Positions 1 through 7,437 of a DNA stretch of 64,000 nt are shown in pieces. The translations under genes were made by a program, and so were the position numbers. This stretch comes from Paracoccaceae bacterium (GTDB lineage Bacteria; Pseudomonadota; Alphaproteobacteria; Rhodobacterales; Rhodobacteraceae). The notes below the pieces were generated by a model. The model was not told the DNA's origin. It made no database searches and worked only from the letters and a program-made list of their open reading frames with translations. Numbering within the stretch: position 1 is the stretch's first letter; each line of letters opens with the position of its first letter. The DNA lies in the NCBI GenBank assembly GCA_021648025.1, contig JAKITO010000002.1, positions 1 through 64,000 on the forward strand, in the 5' to 3' direction.

Positions 1-57
1 AAGGACGTGTCCAAGGACGAACTGCAAAAGGCGGTCGAGGCGCTGGACGAAGAATAA
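1..57 (+). CDS. C-terminal end of an unidentified protein (partial)
   Basis: The first 57 bases read as an open frame of 18 codons plus TAA, ending in a charged, helical-looking tail (KDELQKAVEALDEE). The gene begins outside the window. A strong terminator hairpin follows 26 bases after the stop, which supports this being the true end of a gene. The tail is too short to name a family. Confidence 0.6.
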   Translation, partial: KDVSKDELQKAVEALDEE

Positions 58-83
58 CCGTCCCACAATCTGAAATTTCGGCA

Positions 84-110
84 GGGTGGGCATTTTGCCC
101 ACCCTTTTTT
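84..110 (+). terminator. Rho-independent terminator of the upstream gene
   Basis: An 8-bp perfect stem (GGGTGGGC / GCCCACCC) with a 5-base ATTTT loop is followed directly by six T residues. It lies 27 bases after the stop codon of the partial gene and has the classic intrinsic terminator layout. Confidence 0.9.
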
Positions 111-163
111 ACGGGTGGTGCGCAAAAGAGAATCCCCCGACGCCAGATCAGTCAGGCCAGGAT

Positions 164-253
164 GGCGGTGTTTTTGGTCTGTCTGTGCTGACCATGGCTT
201 ATGCGGTTGGGCATATTTCCGGCGGGCATTTCAACCCGGCGCTAACACTTGGG
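164..253 (+). pseudogene. Relic of an aquaporin Z gene
   Basis: A short stretch of one forward frame reads [20 protein letters not shown] followed by PALTLG. This is the segment around the first NPA water-pore motif of AqpZ-type aquaporins (family pattern: [23 protein letters not shown]). Nothing before or after it in any frame continues the family: the upstream side runs into a terminator and the downstream side into the end of the opposite-strand transglycosylase gene. About 30 of the usual 230 or so residues survive, so this is a remnant left after deletion, not a working gene. Confidence 0.75.
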
Positions 254-267
254 CCGGGCGGCACAGA

Positions 268-738
268 TTACCCTGGCCTAAGTCCGGTTTCCACCAACAT
301 CCCCCGCCGCTTTGCTTCGTAATAATAGCCGCGGGAATAATGTTTGACGGCGGTGTCAAAGCTGCCATCGGCAAGCAACCAGGCCCCGCGCAGGTATTTG
401 ACCGCGTATGTCAGGTTGGTTTCCGCATCCAGAAGGTCCTTGGGCTTGCCACGAAACCCCATGGAACGCGCTGTGGCGGGCAATATCTGCATCAAACCAT
501 AATAGGGCCGGTTGATGGCGTGTGGGCGATGGGTGCTTTCACGGATGACCAGGCGGTGCACCAGGGGGCGGGGCACGTCGTAATGATCGGCGTATTTGTT
601 GATCAAGCGACGCAGTTCCGGGGTCTCATTCGGGTAAAGCGGCGGTTGCGTGCTGGCGACCTGGCGGCTGCGGGCGGAACAGGCGGCAAAGGTCAGAGGC
701 AGCGCCAACAGAAACAGGCGGCGAGAGATTTGTGGCAT
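268..738 (-). CDS. Lytic transglycosylase, SLT-domain lipoprotein
   Basis: A 156-residue exported protein that should cleave the glycan strands of peptidoglycan. The chosen start gives [11 protein letters not shown]..., an arginine-containing signal peptide ending in a lipobox-like LTFAAC (Cys20), so it is probably anchored as a lipoprotein. The SLT core follows: the catalytic glutamate in RES (Glu67) and the GLMQI motif (about 81-85), then Ala/Tyr-rich helices with AVKYLRGA and a YYY cluster. It is short compared with full MltC/Slt enzymes but complete for the small single-domain type. A longer frame begins at 795 but would place 19 residues before the signal peptide. It is transcribed toward the aquaporin relic. 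Confidence 0.85.
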   Translation of the reverse strand: MPQISRRLFLLALPLTFAACSARSRQVASTQPPLYPNETPELRRLINKYADHYDVPRPLVHRLVIRESTHRPHAINRPYYGLMQILPATARSMGFRGKPKDLLDAETNLTYAVKYLRGAWLLADGSFDTAVKHYSRGYYYEAKRRGMLVETGLRPG

Positions 739-936
739 ATCGGGCCTTTGTTGCACTGGTTCAAGCCAGTATATGGTGGCAGGATGATTGAGCAATGACC
801 CATGGGAAAATTGCGCGACGCCTTGCCGATTACCGGTGACATACGACTAAAAGGATGCCCAGCCTATGCCACCATTGGCGGTGGGCGACCGGTTTGGCGA
901 CCCCCCTTAAGGAACCACCACTCAAAGCCGCGAGGA

Positions 937-954
937 AAGCCCGGATACGGGCTT
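937..954 (-). terminator. Possible terminator hairpin after the 972-2177 gene
   Basis: A 7-bp stem (AAGCCCG / CGGGCTT) with a 4-base loop lies just past the stop of the minus-strand gene. On that strand it is followed by TTCCTC, so the T-tract is poor. The rest of 739-971 shows no coding signal. Confidence 0.35.
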
Positions 955-971
955 GAAGAGCATTTACAGGC

Positions 972-2177
972 CTATTTCACCACGATCGTATAGGTAAATG
1001 CCGACCCGTCCCCGGCCTCTGGGTTGGCCGGGTCTCTCAGCAACGCCAATGTGGGCCGGTATTTGCCCGCCAACGACCCGGCGGTGAACTGCAACTGCAT
1101 CATCGCACCTCCCCACCGTTTGCCCGGTTTGGCTGCGACCTGATCGGTAGGTTGCGACAGTAACACCTGGCCCTCTACCCGCAGGGATTTCAACTCCTGC
1201 CCCTTGGCGCCTTTGGGCGCGTTGGCGATCACCCCGCCAATGATCAGGTCCTGGGCCGGATCTAGCGTGCCATCACCGTCCGTGTCCTGCACGATCAGCC
1301 CGCCATTATAACGCGCCATACTGTCAGGCCTGGAAAAGCCCATCATCCTCAGTTCCGGTGTCGACAGCACACCCGCCCCGGTGATCGGTGCTTTGAACGC
1401 GTACATTTCATCGCGGTCATTGCCGGGGGCTGCGTCATACAGCATCAAAGTCACCGGCACGGTGCCATCAGTGACCCCCACAATATCGCCCGAACTGACC
1501 TGTTGCCAGTTGTGATTGCGCGCGCCTTGCGGAAAGTTGGTCGGCAGGACTTGCGGTACCGGGGCGGGGATCATCTCCAATTCACCCGCGCCTTCGGACA
1601 CCACCTGGCCGGCCCCGTCAATGATGCGCACATGCACCACGCCGACGTTGCCCGCATTGATGAACGCGCTTTGCTGGAAACCGATATGCAGCACCTTGAT
1701 ACCGCGTTGGCGCGTTGGGTCCGATTTGGCACCGGGGGCGGCCGACATAAGGTTTTCGGCCACCAATCCGTCAGGTCCGGTCGGGCGGATGATAAAGATA
1801 TTCACATCCTCGCCTTCCATCACCTCATATCCAACACCGGCCCCCGGCAACCCCTGTTGCGGCGCACCCGTGACCATCATGATCGACGCCTGCGAGAGGC
1901 CAACATCCCAATCGCGCTCAAACCCGTCGCCCATCTTGATTTCCATATGGCCACCTGCCGGGATGCCATACCCCAGAACGCCCGGGTCCATGAATTCCAT
2001 GCCTTTGGCGTCGTCCGATTGCAGATAGACATTGATGCCGGTACGCGCACCCTGAACCGTGCCGGTGGCTGACAGTGGCGCATTGACGATGTCACCAACG
2101 ATGCCGCCGGCCAAGGCAGTCGTGCCCATCAAGGCAAGCGCTAAGGCCGTGGAAGTAAGAATATGATTGGTTGTCAT
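972..2177 (-). CDS. Secreted protein of unknown function
   Basis: A 401-residue protein with a clear Sec signal peptide (MTTNHILTSTALALALMGTT ending near ALAGG). The start at 2177 is preceded by an AAAGGGT ribosome binding site, and the frame further upstream is not signal-like. The mature part is acidic and beta-rich, with no transmembrane segment. One loop, DTDGDGTLDPAQD, looks like a dockerin/EF-hand calcium loop. Repeated phrases such as GAGVGYEVMEGEDVNIFIIRP suggest a beta-sandwich. I do not recognise the family. It stands alone, downstream of the ribosomal operon but separated from it by a terminator. A periplasmic or outer-surface calcium-binding role is only a guess. Confidence 0.7.
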   Translation of the reverse strand: MTTNHILTSTALALALMGTTALAGGIVGDIVNAPLSATGTVQGARTGINVYLQSDDAKGMEFMDPGVLGYGIPAGGHMEIKMGDGFERDWDVGLSQASIMMVTGAPQQGLPGAGVGYEVMEGEDVNIFIIRPTGPDGLVAENLMSAAPGAKSDPTRQRGIKVLHIGFQQSAFINAGNVGVVHVRIIDGAGQVVSEGAGELEMIPAPVPQVLPTNFPQGARNHNWQQVSSGDIVGVTDGTVPVTLMLYDAAPGNDRDEMYAFKAPITGAGVLSTPELRMMGFSRPDSMARYNGGLIVQDTDGDGTLDPAQDLIIGGVIANAPKGAKGQELKSLRVEGQVLLSQPTDQVAAKPGKRWGGAMMQLQFTAGSLAGKYRPTLALLRDPANPEAGDGSAFTYTIVVK

Positions 2178-2284
2178 GGGTGTACCCTTTGAAGTTGATG
2201 CAGAAGTATCCGGGTAATTGTGCCCTATTCGGGCGCAAACATGCAGACAACTTTGGACACTATGCCGTGAAGGGTACGGCATGG

Positions 2285-2322
2285 AAAAAGCCGCGCAAGG
2301 GTATCTACCCCGGCGCGGCTTT
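2285..2322 (-). terminator. Terminator of the rpsF-rpsR-rplI operon
   Basis: On the minus strand a 10-bp stem (AAAGCCGCGC / GCGCGGCTTT) with a 16-base loop is followed by a run of T (the complement of AAAAA at 2285-2289). It starts 25 bases after the rplI stop, as expected for the end of this operon. Confidence 0.85.
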
Positions 2323-2347
2323 GATCTTTGTCAATCGTTTAGGTCGA

Positions 2348-2983
2348 TCAGGTGGCGGGTTGTTCGCCTTCCCCGGCGGGTGCGTCTTCCACACTTGCGG
2401 CCTCGGCCAGATCATCGTCGTCCGCAGCGGCCGATCCGATGTCGTCGAACAATTCGGCAATCTCGAACTCGGCGGCGGCCTCTTGTTCGGCGGCCAGATC
2501 CTGGATCGACTTGCCCGATGCCTGAAGTTCGGCCTCGTCTTCGGACCGCGCCACATTCAGCTCGATCTGGGCGGAAACCTCGGGGTGCAGCACCACGGAA
2601 ACCGAATGCAGGCCCAGTTCCTTGATCGGCGCGTTCAGCACGATCTGTTTGCGGGCAACGGTGAAACCGCCATCCGTGGCCAGTTCAGCCGCATCGCGGG
2701 GTGACACCGACCCGTACAACGCCCCGGCGTCGGACGCCGAGCGAATCACTACAAACTGTTGACCGTTCATGCGTTCGGCCAAAGCTTCGGCCTCTTTCTT
2801 GGTCTCAAGGTTGTGCGTTTCAAGCTGGGTTTTGCGGGTCTCAAAGCTGGCGATGTTGTGCGCGGAAGCGGACAGCGCCTTGCCTTGGGGCAACAGAAAG
2901 TTGCGGGCAAAACCCGATTTCACGTCAACAACATCGCCCATTTGGCCAAGCTTTGCGACGCGTTCCAGAAGGATAACTTGCAT
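2348..2983 (-). CDS. rplI: 50S ribosomal protein L9
   Basis: A 211-residue L9 that binds 23S rRNA at the base of the L1 stalk region. The N-terminal domain is typical: [20 protein letters not shown] and the glycine-rich [13 protein letters not shown], followed by the long connecting helix and the C-terminal domain. It is longer than the 149-residue E. coli protein because of a strongly acidic tail ([20 protein letters not shown]...), an extension seen in alphaproteobacterial L9. It is last in the rpsF-rpsR-rplI operon, 12 bases after rpsR. Confidence 0.97.
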   Translation of the reverse strand: MQVILLERVAKLGQMGDVVDVKSGFARNFLLPQGKALSASAHNIASFETRKTQLETHNLETKKEAEALAERMNGQQFVVIRSASDAGALYGSVSPRDAAELATDGGFTVARKQIVLNAPIKELGLHSVSVVLHPEVSAQIELNVARSEDEAELQASGKSIQDLAAEQEAAAEFEIAELFDDIGSAAADDDDLAEAASVEDAPAGEGEQPAT

Positions 2984-2995
2984 GTTCAGATCTCC

Positions 2996-3223
2996 TTATT
3001 TCACAGCGTAAGGCAACAGCGCCAAGAACCGCGCGCGTTTGATCGCCCGGCTTAGTTCGCGTTGCTTTTTGGCCGAAACGGCGGTGATGCGCGATGGCAC
3101 GATCTTGCCGCGCTCGCTGATATAGCGTTGCAGCAGGCGTGTATCTTTATAGTCAATCGCTGGCGCGTTATCGCCCGAGAACGGGCAGACCTTACGACGG
3201 CGGAAAAATGGTTTGGCACCCAT
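2996..3223 (-). CDS. rpsR: 30S ribosomal protein S18
   Basis: A 75-residue S18 with the conserved core [32 protein letters not shown] and [21 protein letters not shown]18 pairs with S6 and binds the central domain of 16S rRNA. It sits between rpsF (29 bases upstream) and rplI (12 bases downstream), the standard bacterial order. Length and motifs are normal. Confidence 0.97.
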   Translation of the reverse strand: MGAKPFFRRRKVCPFSGDNAPAIDYKDTRLLQRYISERGKIVPSRITAVSAKKQRELSRAIKRARFLALLPYAVK

Positions 3224-3252
3224 GGCTTAGGATCCTTTGTTCAAGCTAAAAA

Positions 3253-3606
3253 TCAACGGCGCTCGCGGCGGTCGCCACGTTCTTCGCGCTTTTGCATCTG
3301 CACCGAAGGCAGCTCTTTGTGCGCGTCGACCTTGATGGTCAGAACCCGCATCACATCGTCATGCAGACGCATCAGACGCTCCATTTCCTGCACGGCAGGG
3401 GCGGGCGCATCGGTGCGCATGAACGCATAGTGGCCTTTGCGGTTCTTGTTGATCTTATAGGCCATCGTTTTGACGCCCCAATATTCGTGATCAACCATCT
3501 GGCCGCCATTATCGGTGATCACAGCACCAAAATGTTCGATCAAACTTTCAGCTTGCGTGTTGGACAGATCCTGACGCGCAATCATAACATGCTCATATAG
3601 CGGCAT
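3253..3606 (-). CDS. rpsF: 30S ribosomal protein S6
   Basis: A 117-residue S6 starting MPLYEHVMIARQDL, with the family signature DHEYWGVKTMAYKINKNRKG and a basic, arginine-rich tail (KREERGDRRERR). I chose the ATG at 3606 over the GTG two codons upstream because the AAGGAG site is then about five bases away. It is first in the operon. A hairpin with a CACCG segment in the leader may bind the S6:S18 complex and control the operon. Confidence 0.97.
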   Translation of the reverse strand: MPLYEHVMIARQDLSNTQAESLIEHFGAVITDNGGQMVDHEYWGVKTMAYKINKNRKGHYAFMRTDAPAPAVQEMERLMRLHDDVMRVLTIKVDAHKELPSVQMQKREERGDRRERR

Positions 3607-3643
3607 GTGCACTCCTTCTTATTTATATCAAGGCGCATTTCAA

Positions 3644-3680
3644 CGGTGGGGCCTGTTCATCCAATCGCGGCCCCGCCACG
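3644..3680 (-). promoter_or_regulatory. Candidate S6:S18-binding leader of rpsF
   Basis: About 40 to 75 bases upstream of the rpsF start, the minus-strand transcript can form a GGGGCC / GGCCCC stem with a 15-base loop. The 3' arm is followed by ACCG, giving a CACCG segment. The 5' arm is preceded by CGTGGC. A CCG-containing bulge next to a stem in the rpsF leader is the known kind of autoregulatory site for the S6:S18 pair in many bacteria. The position fits, but the full consensus was not modelled. Confidence 0.4.
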
Positions 3681-3891
3681 AGAGACTGCGCGGTAAAATC
3701 GTTACGATTGGAAGGCCCCATATACACGGGTTGCGCGCCCGGGCAACCCCCGATTTGGCCGGATTGTCCCCGGTTTGATCCGAAAAATACCCAAGCTATG
3801 CCGTATTCCTGTCGCTTTGTTGCGCCAAACCGGATGCTAGAAAAAACCGGGACACACCGGAGCACAATTAATCTGACGGGACACCAGACAA

Positions 3892-4410
3892 ATGACAACC
3901 CAAACACTGAAACAACCGATGAGTGGCCGCGCCAGCCGACCTTCCAACGAAAGTGCGGCCTCACTGGTGCTGGGATATGCGCCCAACTGGCCGATCCGGA
4001 TTTTGGTGTTTCGCGTTGTTGGTGCGGCTATGGTGCTAAGTGCGTCGGGCATGTGGCTGATGCCGGGGGCGACAACCTCGTCTGATCTGGTGCTGATCAA
4101 ACTGGGCATGTCGATATTCTTTTTCCTTTGTGGTCTGGCACTTTTGATGCGCAACCATCAGGACAATCAGCCTGACGCCTATTTCGACCCGATCCGCAAC
4201 GAAGTGCGGGTGTTGCAAAAAGATAACCGCGGTGTGCCTGAAATGGTGTTGCGCCGCAGCTATGACACCCTGGGGTCGGCCTGTTTCAACGGTGATATGT
4301 TCGAGATGTTTGATCCCGATGGCACCCTGTTGATGCGCCTGCCAATCGAAGACCCGGCCTCGCGTGAGACCCTGCGCCAACAGCTGAGTGGCAAAGTCAA
4401 CCTGACCTGA
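3892..4410 (+). CDS. Two-helix membrane protein of unknown function
   Basis: A 172-residue protein. The first 35 residues are polar. Two transmembrane helices follow, at about 36-56 (PIRILVFRVVGAAMVLSASG) and 66-85 (VLIKLGMSIFFFLCGLALLM), joined by a short loop. The remaining 80 or so residues form a soluble domain with FDPIRNEVRVLQ and FEMFDPDGTLLMRLP, probably on the cytoplasmic side. No family was recognised. The ribosome binding site is weak. It stands alone between divergent rpsF and the convergent aminotransferase gene. Confidence 0.7.
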   Translation: MTTQTLKQPMSGRASRPSNESAASLVLGYAPNWPIRILVFRVVGAAMVLSASGMWLMPGATTSSDLVLIKLGMSIFFFLCGLALLMRNHQDNQPDAYFDPIRNEVRVLQKDNRGVPEMVLRRSYDTLGSACFNGDMFEMFDPDGTLLMRLPIEDPASRETLRQQLSGKVNLT

Positions 4411-4434
4411 AACCGGCACAGCCCGTCACAGCAG

Positions 4435-4456
4435 GGGTGCGTGAAATCACGCACCC
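4435..4456. repeat. Perfect palindrome between convergent genes
   Basis: GGGTGCGTGA and TCACGCACCC form a 10-bp stem with an AA centre, followed by TACGG. It lies between the ends of two convergent genes and could stop transcription from both sides, although there is no T-tract. The outer CACCCTACGG matches another hairpin at 30146-30155. Confidence 0.7.
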
Positions 4457-4467
4457 TACGGCAGGTA

Positions 4468-5643
4468 TCAGCGTTCTGAAATTTGTCCGGAAAACTGGCA
4501 AAGGGTGGTCAGGGCCGCGCCAAACGCAGCATCCTCAATGGTCATGGCCACCCGTATATGGCCAGCGGCTGCGCGGCCAAAGCTTTCACCGGGCATCACC
4601 GCAATGTGGTGTGTATCCAGCAATCGGTTGGCAAATTCTTCGCCGCTTAGCCCGGTGGCAGAGATATCCAGCATCAAATACATCGCCCCCTGAGGCGACA
4701 CCAGCCCGACCGTGTTTTGTCGGGCAAGGATCGTTTGCGCAATGGCGCGGCGGCGCTTGAACGGGGCCGCGACCTCTTGTTCCAGCCAATCCCCTTGGTT
4801 CAGCGCAAACAACGCTGCATCCTGAACAAACCCGGCCACACCGTAGGTGGTGTGGGTCGCCAGGTTGATCAGATCTGCGATCACCGGCGCCGGACCAATG
4901 ATCCAGCCCACGCGCGACCCGGTCATGGCGTGGCTTTTCGACATCGAACCGATGACCAGCGTGCGCTGTTGCATGTCGGGCAGGGCGCGTGGGGAAATAT
5001 GCGTGCCGTCCCACACTTGCGTGTCATATACCTCGTCCGAGATCAGCCACAGATCATGGTCGCGGCAAACCTGGGCTATGCCTTCCAGGGTTTCGCGCCC
5101 GTAAACCACCCCGGTGGGGTTGTTGGGCGTGTTGATCAAAAGCGAGGCTGCACCATTTGCCTGTGCGGCAATATCCTGTGCGCGCGGTTGAAACCCATTG
5201 TCGGCAAGAGCTTTGATCGGGGTCGGCACGGCCCCGACGCCGCGGATGGTGCCGGGGTAGGTGGCGTAATATGGGTCGATGAACAATGCCTTGTCGCCTG
5301 GATTGCAGGCCGCCAGATGGGTGGCGAACAGGGCCGACTGACCGCCGGGGGTGATCATCACATTGTCACGGCTGGTGGCCTGACCGGTGCGCGTCTGCAC
5401 CCGGGCGGCGACGCAATCGCGCAAACCGTCGGTTCCGGGTATCGTGGCGTAACCGGTGTGGCCCCCGGTGGCAGATCTGTTCATGGCCTCAAGGATCACG
5501 CGATGGGTGCCAATGTCGTGTTCACCGATGGTCAGTTCGGTCACGGGTATGCCTTGGGCGATCATTTCGCGGGCCCGGATGAACAATGCCCAGCCGTCCG
5601 ATCCACCGCCATTCAGGTTGGTTAAACGGTGCGATAATTCCAT
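4468..5643 (-). CDS. Class I/II pyridoxal-phosphate aminotransferase
   Basis: A 391-residue aminotransferase of fold type I, cytosolic. The PLP lysine is Lys236 in GSMSKSHAMTGSRVGW. Other landmarks are NTPNNPTG (171-178), SDEVY (202-206) and a C-terminal arginine in GHIRVAM that would bind the substrate carboxylate. It resembles the aspartate/aromatic or alanine aminotransferase subgroup; the amino acid used cannot be told from sequence alone. It is a single gene, convergent with the membrane protein gene, and its upstream region holds two adjacent inverted repeats (5681-5711). Confidence 0.88.
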   Translation of the reverse strand: MELSHRLTNLNGGGSDGWALFIRAREMIAQGIPVTELTIGEHDIGTHRVILEAMNRSATGGHTGYATIPGTDGLRDCVAARVQTRTGQATSRDNVMITPGGQSALFATHLAACNPGDKALFIDPYYATYPGTIRGVGAVPTPIKALADNGFQPRAQDIAAQANGAASLLINTPNNPTGVVYGRETLEGIAQVCRDHDLWLISDEVYDTQVWDGTHISPRALPDMQQRTLVIGSMSKSHAMTGSRVGWIIGPAPVIADLINLATHTTYGVAGFVQDAALFALNQGDWLEQEVAAPFKRRRAIAQTILARQNTVGLVSPQGAMYLMLDISATGLSGEEFANRLLDTHHIAVMPGESFGRAAAGHIRVAMTIEDAAFGAALTTLCQFSGQISER

Positions 5644-5981
5644 AGCAAGAGCCTTTTTTGCGCGTTCGCAGGAGAGGGGCAGAATCGTGTGATTCTGTCA
5701 ATCAAATTGACGGCCATTCGGGTCGCTTTTTTTGGGGCCAGATTGGGGGCGACCCTGGCGTGGCGCATCGTTGGATCTGTGCGGCAGGCAGGGTCGGAAA
5801 AACAAGCCCTTGGCGCAACGGCCACGCCGTGTTAGCAAACCGTATGAACCGCAATTGCACCATTACCTGCTGCATTCCCTGCTGACTATCAGCGGGCCGG
5901 TTTTGTCGTTTCTTGTTTTGGACAGATAGATCAGCCCGCTTCCTGCGTTACACCGTTCGGTGACCTGTGAGGAGCCAAGAC
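5644..5981. other. Intergenic region between aminotransferase and cysS
   Basis: No convincing gene was found in these 338 bases. They hold two abutting inverted repeats, AGAATC-gtgt-GATTCT (5681-5696) and GTCAAT-caa-ATTGAC (5697-5711), 38 to 68 bases upstream of the aminotransferase, which may be operators. Near the other end, GAGGAG at 5969-5974 is the ribosome binding site of cysS. Confidence 0.5.
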
Positions 5982-7346
5982 ATGACGACCATCCGCCTGC
6001 ACAACACCAAAATCCGCGCCAAGCAGGATTTCACCCCGATCGACGCGGATAATATCCGCATGTATGTCTGCGGCCCGACGGTGTACGATCGCGCCCATCT
6101 GGGCAATGCCCGCCCGGTGGTGGTGTTTGATACGCTGTATCGGTTGCTGCGCCATGTGTACGGCGCGGGTCACGTCACTTATGTGCGCAATTTCACCGAT
6201 GTGGACGACAAGATAAACGCCCGCGCCGCGGCCTCGGGGCGCAATATTGCTGACATCACGGATGAGACCATTGCGTGGTTCTTGCAGGACATGGGTGCGT
6301 TGGGCGCACTTGACCCCGATCAGATGCCGCGCGCCACCGGGTATATTCCGCAGATGGTGGCGATGATCGACGATCTGATCGCCAAAGGCCACGCTTACGC
6401 CGCCGAGGGGCATGTGTTGTTCGCGGTCGAGAGCTATGCGGATTATGGCGCATTGTCCGGCCGCTCGATTGACGACATGATTGCCGGGGCGCGGGTTGAG
6501 GTGGCACCGTATAAGCGCAATCCGATGGATTTTGTGTTGTGGAAGCCGTCAGGTGATGATCAGCCGGGCTGGGACAGCCCCTGGGGCTGGGGCCGTCCGG
6601 GATGGCACATTGAGTGTTCGGCGATGAGCCACGAGTTGCTGGGCGCGCATTTTGACATTCACGGCGGCGGCAATGACCTGATGTTCCCGCATCATGAAAA
6701 TGAGCTGGCCCAAAGCATGTGCGCCCATCCCGGGGCGGGGTTTGCCAATGTCTGGCTGCATAATGAGATGTTGCAGGTTGAGGGTAAGAAAATGTCCAAG
6801 TCGCTGGGCAATTTCTTTACTGTGCGTGATTTGCTGGACCAGGGCGTGGCGGGCGAGGTGATCCGGTTTGTGTTTCTGTCGACGCATTATCGTAAGCCGA
6901 TGGACTGGACCGACAAGAAGGCAAACGAGGCGGCAGTGACTTTGAGGAAATGGCGCGGGATGACGCAAGGGGTTGCGCCGACTGACGTCGTCGCCGGGGT
7001 GCTCGCTTCGCTCGCGGATGATCTGAATGGTCCGGGGGCTTTGGCAGGATTGCATGCGCTGGCGGGGGCGGGGGATGTTGGCGGATTGCTGGCGTCGGCA
7101 CGGCTTATGGGGTTGTTGCAGGAGGATATGGGGGGCTGGGCAGACGCCGGGTATGATTTTTCGCGGTACGAAAAACTGTTGGGTGCGGCGCGGGAGGCGG
7201 CGATGCTGAGCAAGGATTTTGGCGAGGTGGATCGGTTGAAGGCGGCGTTTCTGGCGGCGGGGGTTGAGGTTCGGATGAGCAAGGCCGGGGTTGAACTGTT
7301 GGCGGGGCCGGGGTTTGATGCCGCGAATCTGGAGGGTTTGGTATGA
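5982..7346 (+). CDS. cysS: Cysteinyl-tRNA synthetase
   Basis: A 454-residue class I synthetase that charges tRNA-Cys. It starts [17 protein letters not shown] after a strong GAGGAG site; a GTG five codons upstream is less likely. The zinc/active-site region [18 protein letters not shown] (HIGH variant HLGN near residue 37) and KMSKSLGNF (near 270) are both present. So are the zinc-ligand regions WHIECSAMS and [14 protein letters not shown]. The C-terminal anticodon-binding part is rich in Gly/Ala. Length is normal. Confidence 0.96.
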   Translation: MTTIRLHNTKIRAKQDFTPIDADNIRMYVCGPTVYDRAHLGNARPVVVFDTLYRLLRHVYGAGHVTYVRNFTDVDDKINARAAASGRNIADITDETIAWFLQDMGALGALDPDQMPRATGYIPQMVAMIDDLIAKGHAYAAEGHVLFAVESYADYGALSGRSIDDMIAGARVEVAPYKRNPMDFVLWKPSGDDQPGWDSPWGWGRPGWHIECSAMSHELLGAHFDIHGGGNDLMFPHHENELAQSMCAHPGAGFANVWLHNEMLQVEGKKMSKSLGNFFTVRDLLDQGVAGEVIRFVFLSTHYRKPMDWTDKKANEAAVTLRKWRGMTQGVAPTDVVAGVLASLADDLNGPGALAGLHALAGAGDVGGLLASARLMGLLQEDMGGWADAGYDFSRYEKLLGAAREAAMLSKDFGEVDRLKAAFLAAGVEVRMSKAGVELLAGPGFDAANLEGLV

Positions 7347-7378
7347 GGCTTATGTGCTGGAGGGGGCTGTCTGTGCCC

Positions 7379-7394
7379 GGATCACAAGTGATCC
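7379..7394. repeat. Short palindrome between cysS and cimA
   Basis: GGATCAC-AA-GTGATCC, followed by a C-run. The two genes are on the same strand and 91 bases apart. The arms are too short and lack the T-tract of a terminator. Confidence 0.4.
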
Positions 7395-7437
7395 CCCCCC
7401 GAGGGTATTTGCGGACCAAAGGTGAGGGTTTCGTGTG

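Noticed and set aside
115-798. Long forward frame over 115-798
   Set aside because: It is the opposite-strand shadow of the transglycosylase gene, whose motifs and signal peptide are clear.
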